DNA of 64,000 bases, taken from assembly GCF_001676615.1 (NCBI RefSeq), contig NZ_LYXZ01000014.1, positions 186,001-250,000 on the forward strand, in the 5' to 3' direction. The notes beneath the pieces were generated by a model that did not search any database, was not told where the DNA came from, and was given only the letters and a program-made list of their open reading frames with translations. The DNA is from Labrys sp. WJW (GTDB taxonomy: Bacteria > Pseudomonadota > Alphaproteobacteria > Rhizobiales > Labraceae). Shown piece after piece: positions 1 through 7,989 of the stretch; the first letter of the stretch is position 1; the number at the start of each line of letters is the position of its first letter. The position numbers and the translations under genes are program-made.

Positions 1-1
1 C

Positions 2-352
2 CAAGCGCCTGGCTCGCCCGACCTGATCACCATCCCGGCCGCCTTAGCGCTCGAGGCCGATTGCGGGCTGCCACTGGTGACGCAGGTGATGGCGGACATG
101 AGCGGCCGCCGTCTTACGGACCCCGAAGCGGAGGAGCGGCAACAAGCCTGCCTCGCCAGTGACATCTCCGAGACGCTGCGAAAATCGGCCGAGGTGATGA
201 CTGCCTATGCCTCGGCGATCGCGGACGGGGTCGTGACCGCTGCCGAGGCAGAGGCGATCGACCGAGTGGCAGGGGAACTCGGCACCAACGTCCTTTCGAT
301 GCGACGAAATCTGGCTGCGGTGAAGGCTTCGAACATCAGAGCAGCCGGGTGA
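2..352 (+). CDS. Phage CII/CP76-like regulator, 5'-truncated by window edge
   Basis: The reading frame is open from base 2 to the stop at 350-352, so the N-terminus lies outside the window; a GTG at 77 is the first possible internal start but good protein sequence precedes it. The visible part begins in a segment (SPDLITIPAALALEADCG) typical of phage regulatory proteins that switch on early genes. The remainder is a helical tail of about 90 residues. It is the first member of a tightly packed run of small genes (GTGA overlap with the next), as expected for the start of an early operon. Assignment to the CII/CP76-type family rests on recognition of the segment only; a general phage DNA-binding protein is the alternative. 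Confidence 0.55.
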   Translation, partial: QAPGSPDLITIPAALALEADCGLPLVTQVMADMSGRRLTDPEAEERQQACLASDISETLRKSAEVMTAYASAIADGVVTAAEAEAIDRVAGELGTNVLSMRRNLAAVKASNIRAAG

Positions 353-600
353 CGACGTTGATCGTCTCGCGACGGCACCTGCGCCAACCGCCCCTGCGGG
401 TTCGCGTTGAGAAACGCGCGCGGAGGCTGGCCCGGGCGGCGCGCAACATGGCCGCGGCCGGCCTTGTCGCCTGGCAGATCCGAAGGGCTACCGGCCTCGG
501 CGCAAAGCGCCTCGAGGTGGTGCTCGCCGACACAACGAATGGCCTGTGGAGCGCGGCCGACCTCAAGCTGATGAAGGAGATCGGCCATGCCGGAAAATGA
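349..600 (+). CDS. Small basic phage protein of unknown function
   Basis: This encodes 83 residues from a GTG start overlapping the previous stop (GTGA). The N-terminal 40 residues are rich in Arg, followed by a helix-turn-helix-sized segment (VAWQIRRATGLGAKRLEVVL) that could bind nucleic acid. No family is recognised. The overlaps on both sides place it in the early operon and support it being translated. Confidence 0.55.
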   Translation: MTTLIVSRRHLRQPPLRVRVEKRARRLARAARNMAAAGLVAWQIRRATGLGAKRLEVVLADTTNGLWSAADLKLMKEIGHAGK

Positions 601-817
601 TGGGCTCACGGCAATGGAAGCTTGGCACCTAGAACGCGTGCGAACGCTGCAGCAAGAAGCCTGCGATGCGCATCTCGACGATCTGCGCAGGGCCTATGGC
701 GAGCCGATTGTCTCGGTGCCGACCAAGGACGGCGGCATCCGTCTGCGCATCCCCTTCAATCCGCGCTTGAGCCTGACCGGTTCGCCGGGGCTGCTCTGCG
801 ACGAAAGGGCGTTGTGA
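587..817 (+). CDS. Small hypothetical phage protein
   Basis: This encodes 76 residues from an ATG overlapping the end of the previous gene by 14 bases; GGAG at 576-579 lies 7 bases before it. The sequence is acidic and helical in the first half, with a short beta-like segment near the end. It is not recognised. It is kept as a gene because it fills the space between overlapping neighbours in the same operon. Confidence 0.5.
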   Translation: MPENDGLTAMEAWHLERVRTLQQEACDAHLDDLRRAYGEPIVSVPTKDGGIRLRIPFNPRLSLTGSPGLLCDERAL

Positions 818-936
818 TGAGCGATCCCCTTCTGATCGTGCTCCTGGTCTGGTGCGCGCCTGCGATCGCATGGGCGATCGACTTCGCACTATGGCAGATC
901 GAGCGACGCCTTCCCGCCTGGCGGAGGAAGGCATGA
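817..936 (+). CDS. 39-residue single-pass membrane peptide
   Basis: An ATG at 817 overlaps the upstream TGA (815-817), and the frame ends at a TGA that overlaps the ATG of the methyltransferase gene (ATGA at 933-936). The product has a hydrophobic segment of about 22 residues (LLIVLLVWCAPAIAWAIDF) and a basic C-terminal tail (ERRLPAWRRK), predicting a one-pass inner-membrane peptide with a cytoplasmic positive end. Function is unknown; support comes from the two overlapping start/stop junctions. Confidence 0.5.
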   Translation: MSDPLLIVLLVWCAPAIAWAIDFALWQIERRLPAWRRKA

Positions 937-1529
937 ACCTCGCCCGGGCCGATCTCGGCCTCCCTCTGTTCGCGTATGACCTCGCGATGGCCGATCCGCC
1001 ATGGGAATGGGAGGCGCGCACCGAACGTGGCTACGCGAAGTCGCCGGAGGCGCAGTACCCAACCATGTCGATGGCGGACATCGAGGCATTGCGCCTGGGC
1101 GATACGCTGGCGCCGGGCGGCGTGCTCATCCTGTGGGGTACATGGCCGCTGCTGCACAGGCAGATCGACCTCTTCGCGCGATGGGGCGTGAAATACAAAA
1201 CGGGCGGGGTCTGGGCAAAACGCACGGCCAGCGGAAAGCTGCGCTGGGGGCCTGGCTATATCCAGCGCAGCGTCTGCGAACCCTATCTGATCGGCACGCT
1301 GGCAGGCCCGGATTTCATCGGAAGCCGCTTCCCAAACCTCGTCGAGACACTGGCGGAAGACAGCTTCGACGGCTTGGCCCGCGAGCACTCCCGTAAGCCG
1401 GACGAATTTTATGCCCGCGTTGAGGCTGCCACACCAGGCGCCCGACGGGCCGACATCTTCGCGCGCCAGCTGCGCCCTGGCTGGGATGGCTGGGGCAATG
1501 AACTCAACAAATTTGGGAGCGTGGCCTGA
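933..1529 (+). CDS. MT-A70 family N6-adenine DNA methyltransferase
   Basis: The product is 198 residues. It carries the DPPW catalytic motif at residues 21-24, followed by WEWEARTERGYAKSPEAQYP and an SAM-binding/target core (LAPGGVLILWGTWP, then RKPDEFY), the arrangement of MT-A70-like adenine methyltransferases. It is expected to methylate phage DNA on adenine and protect it from host restriction, acting without a partner nuclease. An earlier in-frame start would run through the overlapping membrane-peptide gene, so ATG 933 (ATGA overlap) is chosen. It is directly coupled to the C5 methyltransferase (TGATG at 1527-1531). The family call is firm; the target site cannot be read from sequence. 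Confidence 0.9.
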   Translation: MNLARADLGLPLFAYDLAMADPPWEWEARTERGYAKSPEAQYPTMSMADIEALRLGDTLAPGGVLILWGTWPLLHRQIDLFARWGVKYKTGGVWAKRTASGKLRWGPGYIQRSVCEPYLIGTLAGPDFIGSRFPNLVETLAEDSFDGLAREHSRKPDEFYARVEAATPGARRADIFARQLRPGWDGWGNELNKFGSVA

Positions 1530-3349
1530 TGCGTCCGATGCATTCCCTCGAATTCTTGCCCGGCCTTGGTCCGGCCGCGCCTATGATTTTCGAAGCCGAC
1601 GAGTTGATCGTCGACCTCTTTGCCGGCGGCGGTGGCGCCTCCCTTGGCATCGAGATGGCCCTCGGCCGCTCACCCGACATCGCGGTGAATCACGATGCTG
1701 ATGCCATCCGCATGCATGCCGTCAATCACCCGTTGACGCTGCATCTGCAGCGCAACGTCTGGCACGTGAATCCGCTTGAGCATGTCGGGCATAGGCGTGT
1801 CGGCCTGCTTTGGGCCTCGCCGGACTGCAAGCACCATTCCAAGGCCAAGGGCGGCAAGCCCTTGAAGCGGAATATCCGCGACCTCGCCTGGGTGGTGGTG
1901 CTGTGGGCTAAGCGCGCCCGTCCTCGCGTGATCATGTTGGAGAATGTCGAGGAGTTCCGCGACTGGGGGCCGCTGACGCCCGAGGGACGGCCTTGTCCTG
2001 ATCGAAAGGGACAGACGTTCCAGCAATGGACGGAGGAACTGCGCCGGCTGGGCTACAAGGTCGAGCATCGCGAATTGCGAGCCTGCGACTATGGCGCGCC
2101 GACGATCCGCAAGCGCCTTTTCCTGATCGCCAGGCGCGATGGCGGCAAGATCATCTGGCCCGACGCCTCCCATGGTGCGCCGGATAGTGAGGAGGTGATC
2201 CAAGGCCGCCGCCTTACCTGGCGCACGGCCGCCGACTGTATCGATTGGTGGCGGCCGTGCCCCTCGATCTTTCTCACTCGCGAGGAGGGCAGGGCGCTTG
2301 GCTGCAACCGACCTCTAGTCGAGAATACCATGGCGCGCATCGGCAAGGGTGTGTGGCGCTACGTGATCGATGCCGCAAAGCCCTTCATCGTTCCTGTGAC
2401 GCATACGGGCGATGCCCGAGTGAACGACGTCGACGAGCCCCTTCGCACTATCACCTGCGCGCCGAGGGGTGAGCACGCGCTGGTCGCGCCCTATCTGGTG
2501 CCTCGCTATGGCGAGCGCGCGGGGCAGGAGCCGAGGGCATTGCCGATCGATCGGCCGATGCCGACCGTGGTTCCGACCGGCAATGGTGGTTCATTGGTGG
2601 CGGCCCATCTCACGAAGTTCTCGGAAAACTCGACGGGTTTGATGCCTGAGGAGCCCTTGCATACCGTGATGGCTGGGGCTCCTCGCCACGGCGTTGTGGC
2701 GGCGCATCTCTCAGCCTATTACGGGCCAGGTTCCGGGTCGCATGATCGGTCGGCGAGCGCTGACGAGCCGCTCCGCACGGTAGTCACTGAGAACCGCCAC
2801 GCAGTCGTGGCCGCCTTCCTCAACCAGCACAATAGCGGCATGGTCGGACACGATGCTCGCGAACCCGTTTCCACGATCGTCGGCAAGGGCTGTACGCAGG
2901 CCGTGACTGCTGCGCATCTGATGTCGCTTCACGGCAGCGATCGCCGAGACCAGGCTGCCGATAAGCCTGCGCCAACGATCTGTGCCGGCGGCGGGCATTT
3001 GGCCGAGGTTCGGGCGTTCCTCATCAAATATTATCGCACGACCGTGGGGCAGGCCCTGACGGACCCGATGCATACCGTGACGGCCGAAGACAGGCTCGGC
3101 CTGGTCATGGTGAATGGCGAACCCCATGAGATTGTCGACATCGGGATGCGGATGCTGACTCCGCGCGAGCTTTTCCGTGCCCAGGGCTTTCCCGATTCCT
3201 ACCAGATCGAGCGGGATGCTGAGGGTAAGCCGTTCACATCGACGGTTGCCGTTAAATGCTGCGGCAACTCGGTCTCGCCGGTTCTTGCCGCAGCTTTGGT
3301 GCGCGCCAACTGTCCCGACCTTGCTCATATGCGGGAGGCCGCAGAGTGA
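1529..3349 (+). CDS. C5-cytosine DNA methyltransferase with repeat-rich target-recognition region
   Basis: The product is 606 residues. Motif I is DLFAGGGGASLGIE (residues 29-42). The catalytic motif IV is SPDCKHHSKAKGG with Cys100 as nucleophile; motif VI is LENVEEF (Glu138), and motif VIII is IRKRLFLIA. Motifs IX-X near the C-terminus are LTPRELFRAQGF and CCGNSVSPVLAAAL. Between motif VIII and IX, where the target-recognition domain sits, lie about six tandem modules of roughly 35 residues built on the pattern (E/D)P(L/M).T(V/I)....H.(L/V)(V/A)A..L (bases about 2430-3112). Length exceeds the usual 330-450 residues because of them. No restriction endonuclease neighbours it, so it is an orphan phage modification enzyme, probably anti-restriction. 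It shares an operon with the adenine methyltransferase. Confidence 0.92.
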   Translation: MRPMHSLEFLPGLGPAAPMIFEADELIVDLFAGGGGASLGIEMALGRSPDIAVNHDADAIRMHAVNHPLTLHLQRNVWHVNPLEHVGHRRVGLLWASPDCKHHSKAKGGKPLKRNIRDLAWVVVLWAKRARPRVIMLENVEEFRDWGPLTPEGRPCPDRKGQTFQQWTEELRRLGYKVEHRELRACDYGAPTIRKRLFLIARRDGGKIIWPDASHGAPDSEEVIQGRRLTWRTAADCIDWWRPCPSIFLTREEGRALGCNRPLVENTMARIGKGVWRYVIDAAKPFIVPVTHTGDARVNDVDEPLRTITCAPRGEHALVAPYLVPRYGERAGQEPRALPIDRPMPTVVPTGNGGSLVAAHLTKFSENSTGLMPEEPLHTVMAGAPRHGVVAAHLSAYYGPGSGSHDRSASADEPLRTVVTENRHAVVAAFLNQHNSGMVGHDAREPVSTIVGKGCTQAVTAAHLMSLHGSDRRDQAADKPAPTICAGGGHLAEVRAFLIKYYRTTVGQALTDPMHTVTAEDRLGLVMVNGEPHEIVDIGMRMLTPRELFRAQGFPDSYQIERDAEGKPFTSTVAVKCCGNSVSPVLAAALVRANCPDLAHMREAAE

Positions 3350-3366
3350 CCGCGACCTCCCATACT

Positions 3367-3771
3367 TCACGCAACCTGCTTGATCTTCTCAAGGGCAGCA
3401 TTCGTCAGGAAGGCGCTGCGGTTCATGCCCTGGCGCTTGGCGGCCTCGTCGATCGCCTCGAGAGTGTCGGCCGGAATGGTGATGTTGACGCGCACCGGGC
3501 GCGCCGCATTGGTGAGCAAGGGAACGGCAAACAGCGTTCCCTTTTCGCCATTCGCATCCAACTCAAACGCGATTGCATCGGCAGGGCTGGGCTGCGGCAA
3601 GGCTTCGCCGCGGTCGAGCGCATCCTCGGCCCAAAGGCGCAAGGCTTCCTGGGCCTTGCTCGCCGCCTCCTGCATGGTTTCGCCGGCCGTGGTGCAGCCG
3701 GGAAGATCTGGAAAATAGACGCTCCAGAGCGTGCCGGGCTCCTTTTCGAGCACCGCGATATACATGGTCAT
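3367..3771 (-). CDS. hicB: HicB-type antitoxin with C-terminal ribbon-helix-helix domain
   Basis: The product is 134 residues on the strand opposite to the early operon. The N-terminal half shows the HicB fold signature (YIAVLEKEPGTLWSVYFPDLPGCTT followed by a helix AQEALRLW), a partly degraded RNase H-like fold. The C-terminus (RVNITIPADTLEAIDEAAKRQGMNRSAFL) is a ribbon-helix-helix DNA-binding domain. It should neutralise HicA and repress the shared promoter. It lies 49 bases downstream of hicA in the usual toxin-first order. Such pairs on prophages stabilise the element or act in phage exclusion. Confidence 0.93.
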   Translation of the reverse strand: MTMYIAVLEKEPGTLWSVYFPDLPGCTTAGETMQEAASKAQEALRLWAEDALDRGEALPQPSPADAIAFELDANGEKGTLFAVPLLTNAARPVRVNITIPADTLEAIDEAAKRQGMNRSAFLTNAALEKIKQVA

Positions 3772-3820
3772 TCTGAGTACCTTGGTTGTGGGCGTGCGTA
3801 TCGGGAAGAGACCGGGTGGC

Positions 3821-4003
3821 TTACCACCCGGCCTGTTTCGCTATGGAGCGGGCGGTCCCGCTGGCTACGTCTCCCCTCCCTTTCGGGACGATCACCCTGC
3901 CGGGCTTTTCGGGGTGGGTGTAGACCATGTGGTCCGCTCCTTCCCGGGGGATCCAGCCTTCTCTTTCGAGCTGCCGCCGGATCTTCATCAGGTCTCTTTC
4001 CAT
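3821..4003 (-). CDS. hicA: HicA-type mRNA interferase toxin
   Basis: The product is 60 residues; the start is the ATG whose complement is at 4001-4003, as longer frames upstream are antisense to the primase gene. It has the HicA core: MKIRRQLEREGWIPRE, then the catalytic strand DHMVYTHPEKPGRVIVPKG and the end GTARSIAKQAGW. The catalytic His that cleaves mRNA is expected at His25. It precedes hicB on the minus strand and is preceded by two identical palindromes likely bound by HicB. Confidence 0.93.
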   Translation of the reverse strand: MERDLMKIRRQLEREGWIPREGADHMVYTHPEKPGRVIVPKGRGDVASGTARSIAKQAGW

Positions 4004-4020
4004 CGCGCCTCCCGTTTCGA

Positions 4021-4082
4021 TGTGTATGGTTATACACACTAAGCGGTGTGGCGTCAAGAGATAATGTGTATTCACATACACA
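4021..4082. promoter_or_regulatory. Twin palindromic operators between hicAB and primase gene
   Basis: Two copies of the inverted repeat TGTGTA-N6-TACACA lie at 4021-4038 and 4065-4082, 44 bases apart (about four helical turns). They occupy the divergent region between hicA (start 4003, minus) and the primase gene (start 4107, plus). A pair of short palindromes is what dimeric ribbon-helix-helix repressors such as HicB bind. Because the second copy ends 24 bases before the primase start, binding could affect both directions. Confidence 0.65.
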
Positions 4083-4106
4083 CTTTTGGGGCGGAAGGAA
4101 AGTGGC

Positions 4107-5315
4107 ATGATCGATGATGCCGCCTTCAAGGACTGGGTTGCGCGTGCCAGGGATGTCGATCTCGTCAGCGAAGTCGAGCGGCGTGGCATTAAGCTCGGCA
4201 AGGGGCATGAGCGCGCCGGGCCGTGCCCGATCGAGCGCCAGGGCCGGGATCGCTTCGCCGTCAATGTGCGCAAGAAACTCTGGTCGTGCCGGGGCTGCGG
4301 TACCGGCGGGGACGTGATCAAGCTCGTGATGATGGCTTCGGGGATCGATTTCCTGGCGGCCTGTGAATTGCTCGCCGGTCCGCCTCCGCACGGTCGCGCT
4401 CTGACGCCCGAAGAAAAGGCGGAAATTGCCGAGCGCGAGGCCAAGCGGGACAAAGAGGCCGCCGATGCGCAGGCCGAAAAGGATAGGCAAGCCGACGCGT
4501 ACCGCGAGAAGGAGCGCAAGCGGCTCTATGAAATCTGGTGCGCCGGCCGCGCTCTCGCGGGCACGCCGGCGGCCTATTACCTGGAGGCGCGGGGTATTCC
4601 CCAGGTGCCGGCAACGGCCGCCCTGCGCTTCCATCCGCAGATGCGCTATTACGTGCCAGAGAGCAATGGCTGGAAGATGGTGCATACCGGTCCTGCCCTC
4701 AACGCGGCGATCGTCGGGCCAGACGGCCGCTTTCGCGGATTGCACACCACCTATCTCACCCGGGAAAACGGCTTCTGGCGCAAGTTCTCTCCTGGGCTCG
4801 ACCCTGATGGCGAGCCTTGGCCCGAAAAAAAGGTGCGGGGCACTAAGAAGGGCAATCACATTGTGCTGCGCTCAGTGCCCGAGCCCCGGCGTCTATTCGT
4901 AGGGGAGGGGATCGAGACAGGCCTATCGGTCTGGTACGCGATGGCGCGCGCCAGGCGGCTTGGCGATGGCGATATGTTCTTATCCTCGGTCGACCTTGGC
5001 AATCTCGCTGGGCGGGCTACCGAGACCGTGCGCCACCCGACGGCCACGACCACCGACGCTAAGGGGCGCACGCGTGCGGTGAAGGTGCCTGGGCCGGTGC
5101 CGGATCTCAACAGCCAGGCCTTCGTCGTGCCGGCCGGAATCGAGGAGTTGTTCCTGCTCGGTGACGGCGACAGCGAGGCCTACATGACGCAACAGGCGTT
5201 GATCCGCGCGGGTGCGCGGCACGGGCAACTTTGCCCCAGCCTCAAGGCTATCCGCTGCGCCATGGCGGATGCGGACGAAGATTTCAACGACATGCTTATG
5301 GGGCCGGAGAGATGA
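4107..5315 (+). CDS. DNA primase with zinc-finger and Toprim domains
   Basis: The product is 402 residues; ATG 4107 has GGAAG/GGAAAG just upstream and avoids the operator that an upstream TTG would approach. A zinc-binding segment at residues 38-70 (GPCPIE then WSCRGCGTGGDVI) resembles CHC2 fingers, with Cys40, Cys61 and Cys64, but a Glu stands where a second ligand is normally expected. A charged coiled-coil linker occupies 100-145. A Toprim-type segment follows with acidic GEGIETGLS (Glu267) and LGDGDSEA near the C-terminus. It would synthesise primers for phage replication together with the helicase encoded downstream. It belongs to the phage/plasmid primase class that works with D5/P4-type helicases. 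Confidence 0.88.
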   Translation: MIDDAAFKDWVARARDVDLVSEVERRGIKLGKGHERAGPCPIERQGRDRFAVNVRKKLWSCRGCGTGGDVIKLVMMASGIDFLAACELLAGPPPHGRALTPEEKAEIAEREAKRDKEAADAQAEKDRQADAYREKERKRLYEIWCAGRALAGTPAAYYLEARGIPQVPATAALRFHPQMRYYVPESNGWKMVHTGPALNAAIVGPDGRFRGLHTTYLTRENGFWRKFSPGLDPDGEPWPEKKVRGTKKGNHIVLRSVPEPRRLFVGEGIETGLSVWYAMARARRLGDGDMFLSSVDLGNLAGRATETVRHPTATTTDAKGRTRAVKVPGPVPDLNSQAFVVPAGIEELFLLGDGDSEAYMTQQALIRAGARHGQLCPSLKAIRCAMADADEDFNDMLMGPER

Positions 5316-5332
5316 AGGTCGTGGACTTCAAC

Positions 5333-6049
5333 TCAATAGATCGCTCCTCGTTTGAGCTCTTCTGCCATCGGGAGAAATTGCTCGATGATGGCCAACGCTT
5401 CCGTGCTTTGGCTGTAGTCTGGTGGTGCCGTCAAATACGGCATGGACACCAGCTTTTCATGCGCGTCGGAAATTACGACCACTCTATCGACGAGTTTGAG
5501 GATAGTTGTCGCAATGCCGTTGCCCATCTTGGTGAGGCCGCTTGCCGTTTCGTGAGCCAATGGGCGATAGATGTCGTCCCAGGATGGGCGCCAGCCCTTG
5601 TATTGAGCGAGGTTCAGTGGGGTGACCGGCCGGAGCCAATCATCGCTGTTTGCCAGAAGATTAACCCGCGTATTCAACACAAACTGACACTGTTTGAACG
5701 CGTCGGACGTGAGTTGCCCAACGAGATGGGCGCAATCGCGATATGGTTTGTCATTTCGACGCGCTTCTTCAACCCTGGCTTCGCGATCAGCTGCCCTAGC
5801 GATCGCATCCTTCTTGAATCCGGCTGTAATCTGCACGCGAACATTGTAGAGGGCGATAAGGGCGGCGAAGACAGCAACCAGGCTGGCCATAAGCGGTTGC
5901 CAGTCTTTCAGACTGGATATCGCGCCTGCAAGGGTCGCCAGCCCGAAGCCAATAGCGCATCCAATGGCAATGCCTACGACAAGAAAAAAATGTCGATCAT
6001 TTCGCGCTTGCAGCTGCTCGTTGCTTTGCATGTCGCCGCCAACATTCAA
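5333..6049 (-). CDS. Inverted two-helix membrane protein, probable cargo (moron) gene
   Basis: The product is 238 residues on the minus strand, inserted between two plus-strand replication genes. Two membrane helices lie near the N-terminus (FFLVVGIAIGCAIGFGLATLAGAI and LMASLVAVFAALIALYNV), followed by a cytoplasmic charged helix (DAIARAADREARVEEARR) and a soluble domain of about 140 residues. An internal ATG at 6031 (MQSNEQ) is an alternative start. A nine-base direct repeat (AACTCAATA) is found at 5330-5338 and 6063-6071, flanking the gene. Opposite orientation and location suggest a lysogeny-expressed cargo gene, perhaps in superinfection exclusion; no family is recognised. Confidence 0.7.
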   Translation of the reverse strand: MNVGGDMQSNEQLQARNDRHFFLVVGIAIGCAIGFGLATLAGAISSLKDWQPLMASLVAVFAALIALYNVRVQITAGFKKDAIARAADREARVEEARRNDKPYRDCAHLVGQLTSDAFKQCQFVLNTRVNLLANSDDWLRPVTPLNLAQYKGWRPSWDDIYRPLAHETASGLTKMGNGIATTILKLVDRVVVISDAHEKLVSMPYLTAPPDYSQSTEALAIIEQFLPMAEELKRGAIY

Positions 6050-6137
6050 GTTCGTTTGGTGGAACTCAATAAGACGCCAGAATCAATACCAATAATCAGC
6101 ATATCTTTGCTTGCATGTCCAAATTTAGAGGTCTTCC

Positions 6138-7982
6138 GTGGCTGAATCCGGGAACAATTTCGGCCGTATCGTTGACCGCGTAGAGCACGCCCCCGTAATC
6201 GGCGGGAGTGACATGGGCCGCCTGATCAGCGAAGGCCGCCAGAGCCCCGTACCCCACTCATCAGCCGAATTTTCGAATGAGGCAGGGTTTGACGAGAATG
6301 AGGCCCCCTCCGGCCGTGATGTCGGTTCCGTCGACATGGGCGCGATCGATGTGTGCAAGGTGCTCGATCATTCGGACACCGACAATGCCACGCGCCTGAT
6401 CTGCCACCATGGCGAGGATCTCACCGTCATTGCCCAGGAGGGCGTCGCGACCGGTGACTGGCTGGTGTGGACCGGCACGCATTGGGACGCGGCCGAGGGC
6501 GCTGCGCTCGCCTGGCTCAAGGCTTCCAAGATCGGCGACCTGATCGGCCTCGAGGCAGATGTCATGGAGCAGACGCCGCAGGAGCGCCGTGCGATCGAGC
6601 GGGCCGCCATGGCGGAAGCCGAGCTCGAGGAACTCGAAAAGGCCATGGAGAAGGCCAAGGATGCCGATCCCGATCTGGTGCGGCGGCGTGCCAAGCTGCG
6701 GGCGGAGATAGACGCTGGCGAGGAGGCCCGGGCGGCGCTGGACAAGCGCAAGGTCGGGCGCCGGCGCTTCGGCGTCTCGTCCAAGAACAAGGCGAAGATT
6801 GCCGCCATGCTCGACTGTGCGGCGCCCAAGCTGCGCAGGCCGGCTCACGCCTTCAATGTCGATCAGCACAAGGTGGCCTGCAGCAGCCATACGCTGGTCT
6901 TCGGGCGCGAGCAGGACATGGAATGCCCGGATCCCGAAATCGTGCGCTACCAGGGCACGGTGAATGCCGTTGAGCGGCATGAGCGGCGGGACTGGATCAC
7001 GGCCTGCATTCCCTTCGCCTGGGCAGGGAAGGATGCGCCGGCGCCCAAATGGCGGGCCTTTCTCGATCGCATGATGCCGGACCTCGATCGCCGACGCACC
7101 ATGCAGCAATTCGCCGGCACGGGCCTGCTCGGGCTCGCCCCGCAGTTCGTGATGTTCCACTATGGCGCTGGCGCGAACGGCAAATCGGTCTTCCTGGAAA
7201 CGCTCACCCGCGTGCTGGGGCAGGGGCTGGCCGTCGGCCTGCCTCGCGAATCGGTGGTGGGCGGCACGGAACGCGGCACCGGCTCGGCGTCGCCGGACCT
7301 GGTGCGGCTCTATGGCAAGCGCATGGTTCGTATCCTCGAGGTCAAAGGCGACGTGCCCCTGCAGGAGGATCTCATCAAGCGCTTGACGGGTGGCGAGGCC
7401 TTTCCGGTGCGCTCCCTGTTCAAGGGCTATTTCGAGTTCCAGAGCTTTGCGACGCCCCATATGTCGGGCAACGGTTTCCCGACGATCGACGGGACGGATA
7501 ACGGCATCTGGCGGCGCCTGCTCGTGATGCATTGGGACCAGACCGTGCCGGAGGAAGAGCGCCGCGACTTCGAGGAGATGGTATCGGAACTGGTGCGCGA
7601 GGAGTCGGCCGGCATTCTCGCCTGGCTGGCGGCCGGTGCCATGGACTATCTCGCCAACGGCCTCGTCATTGCCGAGGCAGTTCGGGCCAGCACGGCAGGG
7701 TATCGGGAGGAAATGGACCCGATCGGGGACTTCCTTGCCGCCTGCGTGCGGCCCTCCAGTGGCATCCGTGTCCAGGCCAACGACATGTACCAGGCCTATG
7801 TCAGCTGGTCGCTGGCCAATGCCAAGCGAGCGCGAACCACGACCAAGTTTGGGCGTGTGCTCGGGCAACGCTTCAAGAAAGAGCAAATCGGCGGGCGGTT
7901 CTACTACACCGATATCGAACTGCACGACGTGCCTTCGCGGCCTGACGACCCCCGCACCCCCGCTCCGCACGATGGAGATTGA
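6138..7982 (+). CDS. P4/D5-type primase-helicase (superfamily 3 helicase)
   Basis: The product is 614 residues from a GTG start, with AGAGG about 6 bases upstream. The N-terminal 220 residues include a charged coiled coil (about 150-215). A D5_N-like segment (WRAFLDRMMPDLDRRRTMQQFAGTGLLG) precedes the Walker A motif GAGANGKS (about 343-350). The Walker B/B' region (MVRILEVKGD) and sensor segment (MSGNGFPTIDGTDNGIWRRLLVMHW) follow, and a C-terminal winged-helix-like segment closes it. This is the ring helicase that melts the origin and drives phage DNA replication. Directly downstream are iterons that such proteins may bind. Confidence 0.93.
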   Translation: MAESGNNFGRIVDRVEHAPVIGGSDMGRLISEGRQSPVPHSSAEFSNEAGFDENEAPSGRDVGSVDMGAIDVCKVLDHSDTDNATRLICHHGEDLTVIAQEGVATGDWLVWTGTHWDAAEGAALAWLKASKIGDLIGLEADVMEQTPQERRAIERAAMAEAELEELEKAMEKAKDADPDLVRRRAKLRAEIDAGEEARAALDKRKVGRRRFGVSSKNKAKIAAMLDCAAPKLRRPAHAFNVDQHKVACSSHTLVFGREQDMECPDPEIVRYQGTVNAVERHERRDWITACIPFAWAGKDAPAPKWRAFLDRMMPDLDRRRTMQQFAGTGLLGLAPQFVMFHYGAGANGKSVFLETLTRVLGQGLAVGLPRESVVGGTERGTGSASPDLVRLYGKRMVRILEVKGDVPLQEDLIKRLTGGEAFPVRSLFKGYFEFQSFATPHMSGNGFPTIDGTDNGIWRRLLVMHWDQTVPEEERRDFEEMVSELVREESAGILAWLAAGAMDYLANGLVIAEAVRASTAGYREEMDPIGDFLAACVRPSSGIRVQANDMYQAYVSWSLANAKRARTTTKFGRVLGQRFKKEQIGGRFYYTDIELHDVPSRPDDPRTPAPHDGD

Positions 7983-7989
7983 GCGGCCC

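Noticed and set aside
3256..4110. 284-codon plus-strand frame over hicAB
   Set aside because: Antisense to hicA and hicB, both clearly recognised.
5312..6145. Plus-strand frame starting at an ATG overlapping the primase stop
   Set aside because: Its start looks operon-like, but the opposite strand encodes a convincing two-helix membrane protein. The first few codons may be a relic of the gene that once followed the primase.
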